NCBI GenBank assembly: GCA_965277745.1
Contig: OZ255837.1
Coordinates: forward strand, 744,001 to 808,000
Source: G965277745 sp965277745
GTDB taxonomy: Bacteria; Pseudomonadota; Gammaproteobacteria; Cardiobacteriales; Cardiobacteriaceae
Length of the DNA stretch: 64,000 nucleotides
Direction: 5' to 3'
Below are positions 24,857-33,884 of this stretch, piece by piece (positions within the stretch are counted from its first letter, which is position 1; each line of letters opens with the position of its first letter). A program made the translations under genes and the position numbers. Under the pieces are notes generated by a model. The model had not been told where the DNA came from and did no database searches. It saw only the letters and a program-made list of their open reading frames with translations.

Positions 24857-26482
24857 ATGTCACATATAATAAAAAATCCTATTCTTAAAGGCTTTAATCC
24901 AGATCCATCTATCGTACGCGTTGGCGATGACTACTACATAGCAACATCGACCTTTGAATGGTTTCCGGGGGTACAAATTCACCACTCAAAAGACTTGGCC
25001 AACTGGCGTTTGGTTAGCCACGTGCTAACCCGTACATCTCAACTCGATATGAAGGGCATGGATAATTCGGAAGGCGTTTATGCTCCAGCCCTGACCTATT
25101 CTGATGGTAAGTTCTGGCTCTGTTTTTCTAACGTTCATTCGTGTGGTGGTAGCAACTGGATGGCGACACCAAGCTTTGTGGTTACCACTGAAAATATCGA
25201 AGGCCCCTGGAGTGAACCGACTCCTATAGGTAACTACGGATTTGATCCATCACTGTTTCATGACGATGATGGCAAGAAATACATGCTGAATATGATCTGG
25301 GATGGGCGCAAGAAAACCAACTTCTTTGGCGGCATCATATTGCAAGAATTCGACCCAAAGCAAGGCAAACTGATTGGCAAGTTAACCAAGATCTTTAAGG
25401 GAACACATTTGGGCTACACCGAAGGGCCGCAGATGTTGAAAAAAGATAGTTACTATTATCTGATCACCGCTGAGGGTGGTACTGAGCGTAATCATGCGGT
25501 AACGGTTTGTCGCTCAAAAAATATCACTGGTCCTTATGAGGTGCATCCACAAAACCCTATTTTAACGAGTCGTTTTAAAGAAGATGCGCTATTGACTCGT
25601 GCCGGCCATGGCTTCCTGGTTGAAACGCAAAATGGAGAGTGGTACCTAAGCCATTTGTGTGCTCGCCCAATCGGTAATCCTGAGGGCTATCAATTCATCC
25701 CCAAATATGATAATGCCTACTCAATCCTTGGGCGTGAAAGTGCCCTACAACAAGTACATTGGCAAGATGGCTGGCCTTTTGTCACCACTGGCACCACACC
25801 AGTTGTTGACGTTAAAGCTCCGGAACTAGAGCCACGCCCTTGGCCAAGCAACCCAAGTCGTGATGAATTTGATTCAGCGCAGTTATCAGTAGAATATCAA
25901 ACCCTTAGAGAACCAATCTGTGACAGTTGGGGTTCGTTATCTGAACGCCCAGGCTATCTGCGCTTAAAGGGTCGCCAATATCTTTATTCTCGCTATGAGC
26001 AAAGTATGGTAGCACGCCGATTCCAGTCTCACTATGCAACAGTTGAGACTCTTCTTGAGTTCACACCTGAGACTCCATTCGAGATGGCAGGTCTATGTGC
26101 TTACTATGCTAGAAACAGTCACTACTTCTTGAAAATGACCGCCAATGACGAGGGTCAGCGCCTGCTACAAGTGGTTGGCGTCATTAATGATGTGTATGGC
26201 GAATACAGTGATGAGGTGATGACTGGTGATACCGATAAGGCCTATCTAAAACTGGATCTTGATTGCCAATGGTATCGCTTCGGCTACTCCCTAGATGGTA
26301 AAAACTGGAAACAGATCGGTCCCGATCTCAACAGCACGCCACTGTCTGATGAGGGTGGTCCAGAGGTTGGTTCAGACATCTTACGTTTTACGGGTAGCTT
26401 TGCTGCGTTGTTTGCTGCTGATATTTCAGGGCAAAAAAAACACGCCGACTTCGCTTACTTTGACTACCAAGAACATGATTAG
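24857..26482 (+). CDS. GH43 beta-xylosidase
   Basis: Releases xylose from the non-reducing end of xylo-oligosaccharides; some relatives also act on arabinofuranosides. 541 residues without signal peptide, so cytoplasmic. The five-blade propeller residues are visible: D16 in FNPDPSIV (general base), the aspartate of GFDPSLF near residue 128, and the acid E of GYTEGPQ near residue 187. The C-terminal beta-sandwich found in GH43 subfamily 11 follows. The start has GTGGAG five bases upstream; an upstream in-frame ATG at 24797 is less likely. The stop codon is inside the target duplication of the IS1595 copy that follows. Confidence 0.95.
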   Translation: MSHIIKNPILKGFNPDPSIVRVGDDYYIATSTFEWFPGVQIHHSKDLANWRLVSHVLTRTSQLDMKGMDNSEGVYAPALTYSDGKFWLCFSNVHSCGGSNWMATPSFVVTTENIEGPWSEPTPIGNYGFDPSLFHDDDGKKYMLNMIWDGRKKTNFFGGIILQEFDPKQGKLIGKLTKIFKGTHLGYTEGPQMLKKDSYYYLITAEGGTERNHAVTVCRSKNITGPYEVHPQNPILTSRFKEDALLTRAGHGFLVETQNGEWYLSHLCARPIGNPEGYQFIPKYDNAYSILGRESALQQVHWQDGWPFVTTGTTPVVDVKAPELEPRPWPSNPSRDEFDSAQLSVEYQTLREPICDSWGSLSERPGYLRLKGRQYLYSRYEQSMVARRFQSHYATVETLLEFTPETPFEMAGLCAYYARNSHYFLKMTANDEGQRLLQVVGVINDVYGEYSDEVMTGDTDKAYLKLDLDCQWYRFGYSLDGKNWKQIGPDLNSTPLSDEGGPEVGSDILRFTGSFAALFAADISGQKKHADFAYFDYQEHD

Positions 26483-26486
26483 TTTT

Positions 26487-27201
26487 GGGGCTGTCCCAGA
26501 TAATGCTGATGGGTGTTATAAATGGGTATGCGGAAGAGCCGATGAAGTAAGTGTAAGCAAGAGAAGCTGGTAGAGCATTTTGTGGCTGGGACGACGGCTC
26601 GTGTTGCTGGCGCATTGGCGGGTGTAAATCGGAAGACAGCAGCCTACTATTATCACCGTCTGCGCGAGGTGATTACATATGAGCTTGCCAGCAAAGAGGA
26701 CGAAGTGTTTGGTGGTGAGATAGAAGTCGACGAGAGCTATTTTGGCGGGCGGCGCAAAGGTAAACGAGGCCGTGGTGCGGCAGGCAAGGTACCCGTATTT
26801 GGCCTGCTAAAGCGCGGCGGACAGGTCTATACAAAGATTATTCCTGATGCTTGATCAGACACGTTACTGCCTCTTATTGTACGTAAAGTTGTGCCTGATA
26901 GTATCGTCTATTGCGACTGCTGGCGTGGCTATAATGTGCTCGATGTTTCAGGCTTTAAACACTACCGCATCAACCATTCCCAGCTGTTTGCTGACAGGCA
27001 TAATCATATCAACGGTATTGAGAACTTCTGGAACCAAGCCAAGCGGCACATGCGTAAATTTAACGGTGTCCCACGGCAGCATTTTGGGCTATTTTTGAAA
27101 GAGTGCGAGTGGCGTTTTAACAACCCGGACCCACTAACAAAATTACAGAAACTAAAACAATGGGTTGCCAAATATCTTAACTAATTAACTGGGATAGCCC
27201 C
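26487..27201 (+). mobile_element. IS1595-family insertion sequence, copy B
   Basis: 715 bp. Ends GGGGCTGTCCCAGATAA and (reverse complement of the right end) GGGGCTATCCCAGTTAA are near-perfect inverted repeats. The 8-base sequence TTAGTTTT occurs directly before (26479-26486) and after (27202-27209), the duplication length expected of IS1595 elements. Same length as copy C but opposite orientation. Confidence 0.93.
26582..27184 (+). pseudogene. IS1595-family transposase, copy B, broken by a nonsense codon
   Basis: The frame from GTG 26582 matches copy C residue for residue with a few changes. At the codon that is TCA (Ser) in copy C, copy B has TGA (after KIIPDA, about 26852), stopping the protein after 90 residues; the rest, including YCDCWRGYN and HINGIENFWNQ, continues in frame to 27184. 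Upstream, both copies share a TGA in place of a leucine codon at position 6 of the expected N-terminus (MRKSR-stop-SK). The product cannot be active. Confidence 0.88.
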
Positions 27202-27408
27202 TTAGTTTTTACTCAACTTCCCCTAGATGTTAGCTCCCATATTGTGATGGAAGTAGCCGATGAGTTATTCTTGACCTTTCCCGATACAACGCTTACCTCA
27301 CAACATGGGAACGATCACCTGGATATTCGCGGTTTTCCCTTTTATCGCCCGCGCCACCCTACCCCGTCACAGCACCATTTTTTTACCGCAAAAGGCCGTG
27401 TTGCGTGA
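27202..27408 (+). pseudogene. Unrecognised open-frame remnant between IS1595 copy B and ubiK
   Basis: An open frame enters from the IS boundary and runs 68 codons to TGA 27406-27408, reading for example LPLDVSSHIVMEVADELFL and LDIRGFPFYRPRHPTPSQ. It looks like protein sequence but I do not recognise the family. It has no start of its own, so it may be the end of a gene lost when the xylose island was inserted. The composition changes from AT-rich to GC-rich around 27300, so the island edge lies in or near it. Confidence 0.35.
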
Positions 27409-27437
27409 CATCAATCTCCGGGCAACGCGGCGTTACA

Positions 27438-27466
27438 TTGACCGTACGCGGGAACTCTCCTACACT
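27438..27466 (+). promoter_or_regulatory. Sigma70-type promoter of ubiK
   Basis: TTGACC (27438-27443) and TACACT (27461-27466) are separated by exactly 17 bases and lie about 30 bases before the ubiK start. Confidence 0.65.
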
Positions 27467-27498
27467 GGACGGCGGATGTCACTCGCTTTGGAGGAACC

Positions 27499-27741
27499 AT
27501 GAAACGAGATCCCTTCGCTTTTGTGTTCGATCGCTTGGAAACCCATTTGCCGGATCCAATGAAGTCTTTTCATAACCAAGTGAAAACATTTTCGCAAAAA
27601 CGAATGCAGGAAAAACTTGCCGAGCTCGATCTCGTCCCGCGTAGCGAGTTTGAACAGCAAGAAATTCTGTTGCAGAAAGCGCAACAGCGGGTGGCGGAAC
27701 TCGAAGCCCGTATCGCGGCGCTGGAGAAGGGCGCCGCCTGA
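27499..27741 (+). CDS. ubiK: Ubiquinone biosynthesis accessory factor UbiK
   Basis: 80-residue helical coiled-coil protein of the BMFP family (former YqiC) that helps assemble the Ubi enzyme complex with UbiJ. An amphipathic helix region around VKTFSQKRMQEKLAEL is followed by a heptad-rich C-terminal coiled coil (LQKAQQRVAELEARIAALEKGA). LDLVPRSEFEQQEILL is the typical family segment. ATG 27499 has GGAGG spaced correctly. The gene is convergent with lptG, 47 bases away. Confidence 0.88.
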   Translation: MKRDPFAFVFDRLETHLPDPMKSFHNQVKTFSQKRMQEKLAELDLVPRSEFEQQEILLQKAQQRVAELEARIAALEKGAA

Positions 27742-27788
27742 TTCGAGCCTTGGCGGAAAAGTGGACAAAACGCGGACGACACAGCCTG

Positions 27789-28847
27789 TCAATCGCGGGT
27801 GAGAAAAAACAGCGGCGGCAAGGCGAAAAGCACGATGGGGGTCAGGGCGCCGATGATCGGCAGCCAGTGAAACAAAAGACATAATCTGGAAATGATGTCT
27901 TGTGCCATATAATAGCCAACGCCGAGGAGAATACCGATCACCAGACGGCTGCCGCGCTCGCCGCTGCGTTTGACATTGAAGGCGAAGGGTAAGGCGAGCA
28001 ACAGCATGGTGGCGGTGGTCAACGGTAACAACAGACGCTGCCACAGACGCAGAGAAGCGCCGCTGTGATCGAGATCGTTGGCGGTCAAAAAATGGTTCAG
28101 GTTGAGTAGTTCGCCGATCGTGCTCGCCGATTCGGTGTTGGCCATACGCAACAGCATTTTCGGGGTGAAATTTTTCTTCCATAACGCGTGGCTCTCGGCT
28201 GGCGCTACGCGTTCGGGGGTCAGGGAAAAGGCGCGATTGCCGCGCAATAGCCAGTGATTTTCCCGATAAACGGCGCTTACCGTGTGTTGAATAGTCACCT
28301 TGCCATTTTCCTCGACGCGATAAAAGCGTAAATCGCCGAGACTGCCGTCCGGGTTCAAGGCACCGATATGCACCGCTCCTTGCCCATCGTTGACCCAAAC
28401 ACCTTCAGCATAAAGGGGTTGTGTCGTCCGTCCGAGCGCCTGATTGCGAATCGACTCGCTCCTTGCGCTGGCATACGGGGCGAGGGATTCCCCGATCACC
28501 ACCAGCAAAACGCCGAGAAGCAAGGCGAGAAAGAGGCCCGGACGGGATATCTTGAGCCGTGAAACGCCGCTGCTGCGCACGATGGTCAATTCGTTCTGGG
28601 CGCCGAGCTGCCCAAGGCCCATAAGGGTGCCGACGAGCACCGCGGCCGGCATGAATTCGATGCTCCGTTGCGGTATCTCGAGAAACTGCGTGTAGACCAT
28701 CATCGCGAACGTATACTTTCCGATGCCGAGATCATCGCCGCGCTCGGTGCTTTGCACCAGAAAATCAACGCCAAGCAGAAAAAACAAAGTCGCCATAATG
28801 GCGATAAACATGACACGAAGTAGATAACGGTCGAAAGTCGCGATCAT
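27789..28847 (-). CDS. lptG: LPS export ABC transporter permease LptG
   Basis: Inner-membrane subunit of LptB2FG, which extracts lipopolysaccharide and passes it to LptC and LptA. 352 residues with the YjgP/YjgQ layout: two N-terminal membrane helices (starting TFDRYLLRVMFIAIMATLFF), a large periplasmic beta-jellyroll domain, and C-terminal helices. The cytoplasmic coupling region includes GQLGAQNELTIVRSSGVS, a conserved family segment. ATG 28847 overlaps the lptF stop as ATGA; an upstream in-frame start at 28874 would lie inside lptF and is not preferred. Confidence 0.95.
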   Translation of the reverse strand: MIATFDRYLLRVMFIAIMATLFFLLGVDFLVQSTERGDDLGIGKYTFAMMVYTQFLEIPQRSIEFMPAAVLVGTLMGLGQLGAQNELTIVRSSGVSRLKISRPGLFLALLLGVLLVVIGESLAPYASARSESIRNQALGRTTQPLYAEGVWVNDGQGAVHIGALNPDGSLGDLRFYRVEENGKVTIQHTVSAVYRENHWLLRGNRAFSLTPERVAPAESHALWKKNFTPKMLLRMANTESASTIGELLNLNHFLTANDLDHSGASLRLWQRLLLPLTTATMLLLALPFAFNVKRSGERGSRLVIGILLGVGYYMAQDIISRLCLLFHWLPIIGALTPIVLFALPPLFFLTRD

Positions 28848-29926
28848 GCCCGCCACCTGGCAATCAGCCACCACACGCCGATGAGCGTCGCAATCAGCGC
28901 ATGCACGCTCAAACTACCCGGCCAGACGGCCAGTTTGCCCTTGGCGATAGCCTTGACGACGCCGTCCAAGAGATTGATATAGACCGCGAAGGCGATAAAA
29001 GCGGGCAAAAGTCTCTGCAATCGCCCCTGGCGCGGGGCGGAATGGGCGAAAAGGGGCACGCACAAGGTAAAGACCAACAGCGCCAGCGCCGGATTGAAAC
29101 GTTTTTGCAATTCCCCCTGATCACGCGCATTTTTACCAAGCGCAAGTGTCGGAATACTGGCCAGTTTGATTCGATTTTTGCCGCTCTCGTTTGGCAGGTG
29201 CAAGCTGGCATGCTCGAAAGTGGTATAAGAAGCGTTTTCGGGATCTGCGTCGTCCGTCCAGGTCAGACGGATGCCCTTGTCGAGTTTCAGGAAGCGCCGC
29301 CCGCCGCTGGCGCTCGTAAAATAGCCGCTGTCGGCAAGAATCATACTCCGACTTGCTGGATGCTGTGTTTCCTCCTCCTGGAAGATCATGAATCGGCCGA
29401 ACTTTTTGCCTTTTTCCTCACCGCTATGGATAACCGTATCATTATCGATGCGGCGGAAGCTGTTGGGGGCGAGCAGGGCGTAGCTTGCCTCCTGTCGGGC
29501 AAGTTGGAGCACGTCCTGGCGGCTTTCGGCGATCTGCGGTGAAACGCACAGGGAAACGACGAGTACGATAGCGGCAAGAGGCACGGTGAGCAGAAACAGA
29601 GCGCGGGTCAGATGGCTTCTGCCGATACCGCCGGAATAAAGTGCGTTGATTTCATGATCACGATACAGGCGTGAAAGGGTCATCACGCCGGCAAGAATAC
29701 AAGCGAGCGGTGCGAGAATCATCACGATGTCGACCGCTTGAAAGCCCAACAACTGCCACACCGCGCCGAGACCGATATTGCCGCGTATCGCTCTACCGAG
29801 GAGGCTGGACAGGCGAAAACCGAGAATGATCGCCATCAAAATCAGGAGGATCGCGAAAAACAAACTCGCCGTCTCGCGGATCAGATAGCGGTAGAGAATA
29901 GGAAATCGCACGGTATGGCTGTCCAT
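28844..29926 (-). CDS. lptF: LPS export ABC transporter permease LptF
   Basis: Partner permease of LptG in the LPS extraction complex. 360 residues: RYLIRETASLFFAIL opens the first helix, SRLYRDHEINALYSGG is the coupling-helix motif, a periplasmic jellyroll fills about residues 130-270, and helices close the protein. I chose the start MDSHTVRFP at 29926, near the family's usual N-terminus; no clear ribosome site is visible, and a longer frame to 29995 exists. It is divergent from pepA, as in many gammaproteobacteria, with promoters for both expected in 29927-30019. Confidence 0.93.
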   Translation of the reverse strand: MDSHTVRFPILYRYLIRETASLFFAILLILMAIILGFRLSSLLGRAIRGNIGLGAVWQLLGFQAVDIVMILAPLACILAGVMTLSRLYRDHEINALYSGGIGRSHLTRALFLLTVPLAAIVLVVSLCVSPQIAESRQDVLQLARQEASYALLAPNSFRRIDNDTVIHSGEEKGKKFGRFMIFQEEETQHPASRSMILADSGYFTSASGGRRFLKLDKGIRLTWTDDADPENASYTTFEHASLHLPNESGKNRIKLASIPTLALGKNARDQGELQKRFNPALALLVFTLCVPLFAHSAPRQGRLQRLLPAFIAFAVYINLLDGVVKAIAKGKLAVWPGSLSVHALIATLIGVWWLIARWRA

Positions 29927-30019
29927 TTGGAAAGGGGAATATGATATGCTAAACCGTCTGGTGATGGCAGTGGCCAACGTGTATAGGGGTGACAAACGCG
30001 CGGCCCAAGGGAGAAAAAC

Positions 30020-31510
30020 ATGACATTTTCAATTGCCCATACGACGCTACAAAAAGGAAGCGGGGATGCGATTGCGCTCTACATGACCGCTCTCGACGAA
30101 TTTGACGAAACACTACGGACATTGGACAACATAAGCGAGGGATTGTTCACCCATCTGGGCGCAAGCGGTGATTTGCCCGGCGAGGGACAATTGGCGGTTT
30201 TTCCCCGTGTTCCCGGCGTGCCATTCCGTCATGTGGTGCTCTGCCACGCAAAGCCCTCGCGCAAGGCGCTGAAAAAAATGGCCTCCAAACTGGCGGCGCT
30301 GGTCGCCGAGAAAGAATGGACAAAAATCGCCCTCGCCTTTTCCGCTGTAGCAAAAGAAGAAACCGCTGCCTGCCGCATCTTCTTAAGCGCGCTGGGCGCC
30401 GCCGCGTATCGCTTCGACGCCTTCAAACGCGCGGACGAGGCGCTGAAAAAGGCGCGCAGACAAGCGAAAAAACGGCATTGGATATGGCTGACGGACAAGG
30501 ACGATAAACAAACTGCCGAAGAAGCGCTCGGCTGGGCGCAAGCGGAAATCGCGGGCACCTCTCTTTGCCGTGATCTCGGCAACACGCCGGCAAATATCTG
30601 CACCCCGGCTTATCTCGGCGCACAGGCGCAAAAACTGGCGAAAAACCACGCCGCGCTGCACGTTACCGTGCTCAAGAAAAAAGCCATCCAGGAACACAAA
30701 ATGGGCGCCCTGCTGGCGGTGGCGCGGGGATCGGCGCGGCAGCCACGTTTCATTATTCTTGACTACGCGCCGAAAAATGCGGTGAACCCCCATCCAGTCG
30801 TACTCGTCGGCAAAGGGGTGACTTTCGACGCCGGCGGCATTTCTCTGAAACCAGCGGCGGCGATGGATCTGATGAAATACGACATGGGCGGTGCCGCCGC
30901 AGTGTTCGGCGCGATCCACGCGATTGCCACGGCGGAACTCGACGTGCGTGTCGTCGCGTTGGTGCCGGCGGTGGAGAACCTGCCCGACGGCAACGCGACC
31001 AAGCCGGGAGACATCGTCACCAGCATGTCCGGCACGACGATCGAGGTACTCAATACCGATGCCGAAGGACGCCTGATCCTGTGTGACGCGCTGACCTACG
31101 CCGAACGTTACAAACCCCAGGCGGTGATCGACGTCGCGACCTTGACCGGTGCTTGCGTCATTGCCCTCGGCTCGCCGCGCTCCGCCTTGCTCGGCAACGA
31201 CGAGACGCTGAAAGCGTCGCTGTTCGCCGCCGGTGAAGCGGCGGACGATCGCGTCTGGACATTGCCGCTTGATGAGGAATACGGAGAAATGATGAAAAGC
31301 CCGTTCGCCGATCTCGCCAATATCTCCGCCACACGTGAGGCGGGCACCATTACCGCGGCAGCCTTTTTGAGCCGGTTTACGGAAAATTATCCTTGGGCGC
31401 ATCTCGACATCGCCTCGGTGGCCTGGCACAGCAATGGGGAGAATAAGGGGAGCAGCGGGCGTCCGGTTGGCCTGCTCCTCGAATATTTGCGGCGCCTGGC
31501 GGAGACCTGA
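30020..31510 (+). CDS. pepA: Leucyl aminopeptidase (cytosol aminopeptidase PepA)
   Basis: Two-metal aminopeptidase of family M17 that removes N-terminal residues; in E. coli it also binds DNA as an accessory factor. 496 residues. The metal and catalytic motifs are KGVTFDAGGISLKP (with the lysine/aspartate ligands), KYDMGGAAAV, and the family signature NTDAEGRLIL. ATG 30020 has AAGGGAG spaced seven bases. Divergent from lptFG and overlapping rsmG by one base at its stop. Confidence 0.96.
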   Translation: MTFSIAHTTLQKGSGDAIALYMTALDEFDETLRTLDNISEGLFTHLGASGDLPGEGQLAVFPRVPGVPFRHVVLCHAKPSRKALKKMASKLAALVAEKEWTKIALAFSAVAKEETAACRIFLSALGAAAYRFDAFKRADEALKKARRQAKKRHWIWLTDKDDKQTAEEALGWAQAEIAGTSLCRDLGNTPANICTPAYLGAQAQKLAKNHAALHVTVLKKKAIQEHKMGALLAVARGSARQPRFIILDYAPKNAVNPHPVVLVGKGVTFDAGGISLKPAAAMDLMKYDMGGAAAVFGAIHAIATAELDVRVVALVPAVENLPDGNATKPGDIVTSMSGTTIEVLNTDAEGRLILCDALTYAERYKPQAVIDVATLTGACVIALGSPRSALLGNDETLKASLFAAGEAADDRVWTLPLDEEYGEMMKSPFADLANISATREAGTITAAAFLSRFTENYPWAHLDIASVAWHSNGENKGSSGRPVGLLLEYLRRLAET

Positions 31511-32163
31511 TGGCAGAAGCGTTGCGTGAAGCCGACCCTGTCGCCTTGCTGCGCGAGGGGTTGTCGGCTTTGCCGTTTGCCGTAAACGCAAAAACGCTGG
31601 ATCGGCTCACCGTTTATTTGCGCCTGCTTGGCCAGTGGAACCGCGTGCACAACTTGACCGCGGTGCGCTTGGCCAGAGAGCAGGTGCTTGTCCATGTCCT
31701 CGATTGTCTCGCGGTGCATCAGCACCTTGATGCCCGGGCCAATTACATCGCCGACATCGGCAGCGGGGCGGGTCTGCCGGGCATCATGCTGGCCCTGTGC
31801 CGCCCGGAGACGACGGTATTCCTCGTCGAAGCAAAGAAGAAAAAATGTGCCTTTCTTCGTGAAGCACTGCGCCGCTTGGCGCTTGCCAATGCGCGACTCG
31901 TCGTCGCCAGGGCGGAAAAATGGCGCCCCGCGGTGAAAATGGATATCCTCATCGCCCGGGCGATCGGCGCGATCGATCCGTTTCTTGCGCTGACCGCCCA
32001 TCTGGGCGGCACCGATACCCTATGGACGCTGATGAAAGCCCATGACCAAGAACCCTGCACGACACCGGGGTTTGCCATTTCCGCGGTGGAAAAAGTGAAC
32101 GTGCCGTTGCTCAAGGCGCCGAGACGGCTGATCAAGATCAAGCGTTCAAGTGGCCGATCATGA
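31510..32163 (+). CDS. rsmG: 16S rRNA (guanine-N7) methyltransferase RsmG
   Basis: Methylates G527 of 16S rRNA (former GidB). 217 residues with the SAM-binding motif YIADIGSGAGLPGIMLAL near residue 75 and the N-terminal NRVHNLTAVR typical of RsmG. The acidic motif-II region is VFLVEAKKKKCAFLREAL. It starts at the last base of the pepA stop and overlaps parA as ATGA. The rsmG-parA-parB order is the classic origin-proximal arrangement. Confidence 0.95.
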   Translation: MAEALREADPVALLREGLSALPFAVNAKTLDRLTVYLRLLGQWNRVHNLTAVRLAREQVLVHVLDCLAVHQHLDARANYIADIGSGAGLPGIMLALCRPETTVFLVEAKKKKCAFLREALRRLALANARLVVARAEKWRPAVKMDILIARAIGAIDPFLALTAHLGGTDTLWTLMKAHDQEPCTTPGFAISAVEKVNVPLLKAPRRLIKIKRSSGRS

Positions 32164-32930
32164 AAACGAAGATACTCGCCGTCACCAATCAGAAAGGCGG
32201 CGTGGGGAAAACCACCACCGCCGTCAGCATCGCTTCCGCCTTGGCGGAGGGGGGACGGGAAGTACTGCTCATCGATATGGATCCGCAGTCGAACGCGACG
32301 GTGGCCTGCGGACTCGACAAACGACAAGTGCAGCACAGCGTGATGGATGTCATGCTTGGAACGGCTGCGCCGGAAGACGTGTGCGCGTACTGCGAGGGTT
32401 CGCAAATGTCGCTCTTGCCCGCCAATGACGATCTCACCGGCAGCGATGGCGAACTGGCGCGCGACCACAACCGCCATGCCCTGCTGAAAACCCATTGCGC
32501 GGGCTGGATCGAGCGCTTCGAGTGGGTATTTATCGATTGCCCGCCGACGCTCAACCTGTTGACGATCAACGCGATGGTGGCGGCGGATTATGTGCTGGTG
32601 CCGATTCAGTGCGAATATTTCGCCCTGGAGGGGGTCAGCGCCTTGCTCGATACCATCGGACAGGTGCGCAAGACAGTCAATCCGGCGTTGCGCGTGGCCG
32701 GCTTCGTCCGTACGATGTTCGACCAGCGCTCGCGGCTAACGCATGAAGTCTCGGATAACCTTATTACCCATCTCAAAGGACTCGTTTTCGAGGCAATGGT
32801 GCCGCGCAACGTGCGACTTGCCGAGGCACCGAGTTACGGGATGCCGATCATCCAGTACGACGGTCACTCCAAAGGGGCGAAAGCGTATCGGCAAATTGCC
32901 AGGGAATTGGTTCAACGGCTTGCACAGTAG
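32160..32930 (+). CDS. parA: Chromosome partitioning ATPase ParA/Soj
   Basis: Deviant Walker ATPase that forms nucleoid-bound gradients to move ParB-parS complexes. 256 residues. The deviant P-loop NQKGGVGKTTTAVSIA lies at residue 11, LLIDMDPQSNAT is the A' motif, and VFIDCPPTLNLLTINAM the Walker B region. No N-terminal DNA-binding extension, so it is the chromosomal rather than plasmid type Ia form. Overlaps rsmG by four bases and precedes parB by 9 bases. Confidence 0.96.
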   Translation: MKTKILAVTNQKGGVGKTTTAVSIASALAEGGREVLLIDMDPQSNATVACGLDKRQVQHSVMDVMLGTAAPEDVCAYCEGSQMSLLPANDDLTGSDGELARDHNRHALLKTHCAGWIERFEWVFIDCPPTLNLLTINAMVAADYVLVPIQCEYFALEGVSALLDTIGQVRKTVNPALRVAGFVRTMFDQRSRLTHEVSDNLITHLKGLVFEAMVPRNVRLAEAPSYGMPIIQYDGHSKGAKAYRQIARELVQRLAQ

Positions 32931-32939
32931 GGAGGAAAG

Positions 32940-33815
32940 ATGGCCAATCGAAAAAACCGGGGCTTGAATCGCGGACTCGAGCACTTGCTCGGTGACTTCG
33001 GCCAGGATGTGCTGGAACAAGCGGAACCGGAGACCCTGCGTCAGATTGAAGTCGCACACATCCAACCTGGACACTACCAACCGCGTAAATCCTTCGACGA
33101 AGGGGCACTAAGGGAACTGGCGCGCTCGATCGCCGAACATGGTATTCTCCAACCACTCGTCGTCCGCCCGATCGCGACGGATCGCTACGAAATCATCGCC
33201 GGGGAACGGCGTTTCCGCGCCGGACAGAAAGCCGGTCTGAAACAAGTGCCGTGCGTCGTCAAGAAATACAGCGACAAACAGGCACTCGCGGTCGCCTTGA
33301 TCGAAAACCTGCAACGCAGCGATCTCAACGCACTGGAAGTGGCCCATGGTTTACAGCAACTCGTAGAAGATTTTACCCTGACCCATGAACGGGTGGCGCA
33401 GCTCGTCGGACGTTCTCGTTCGTCGGTAAGCAACACCCTGCGTCTCCTCGAATTGAGCGATCCGGTAAAAAAAGCGCTCGCCGCCGGCACAATCGAAATG
33501 GGACATGCAAGAGCGCTCTTGTCGTTGCCTGTGTTGCAGCAGCAGGCGTTGCTTGAGGAAATAACAGGCACTGGCCTGACCGTGCGCCAAACGGAAATGA
33601 AAGTGCGCGGCCTGCACCGGCAAGAACGGCCTCCCTCCGTCAACACAATGAAAAATGGCGAAATCAGCGCGCTCGAAGACAAACTCAGCACTTTTATGGG
33701 GCACCGCATCGCCATCAGCCACAAGAAAAAAGGTAGCGGCAAACTGGTGTTGAAATACCGGAATTTGCAGGAATTGGATGCCATTCTCGAAAAATGGGGC
33801 TATAAAATTCTCTGA
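32940..33815 (+). CDS. parB: Chromosome partitioning protein ParB/Spo0J
   Basis: CTP-dependent clamp that loads at parS sites and spreads. 291 residues. The N-terminal ParB/Srx domain contains the CTP-site motif AGERRFRAG, preceded by QPLVVRP; the helix-turn-helix follows as THERVAQLVGRSRSSVSNTLRLL; the C-terminal dimer domain ends in LDAILEKWGYKI. The GGAGG site precedes ATG 32940. No parS-like TGTTTCACGTGAAACA-type sequence was seen in the window. Confidence 0.96.
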   Translation: MANRKNRGLNRGLEHLLGDFGQDVLEQAEPETLRQIEVAHIQPGHYQPRKSFDEGALRELARSIAEHGILQPLVVRPIATDRYEIIAGERRFRAGQKAGLKQVPCVVKKYSDKQALAVALIENLQRSDLNALEVAHGLQQLVEDFTLTHERVAQLVGRSRSSVSNTLRLLELSDPVKKALAAGTIEMGHARALLSLPVLQQQALLEEITGTGLTVRQTEMKVRGLHRQERPPSVNTMKNGEISALEDKLSTFMGHRIAISHKKKGSGKLVLKYRNLQELDAILEKWGYKIL

Positions 33816-33831
33816 AATGGAGAACTTTTTA

Positions 33832-33860
33832 TTGACCCTGATAACACGAGCTTCTATAAT
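33832..33860 (+). promoter_or_regulatory. Near-consensus sigma70 promoter of the atp operon
   Basis: TTGACC (33832-33837), 17-base spacer, perfect TATAAT (33855-33860). It lies between parB and atpI, 24 bases before the atpI start, and would drive all nine ATP synthase genes. Confidence 0.85.
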
Positions 33861-33884
33861 TCTTGGAAAGACAAAGACGATGTT

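Noticed and set aside
32160..33815. Search for parS sites near parAB
   Set aside because: No TGTTTCACGTGAAACA-like palindrome was seen in the window.
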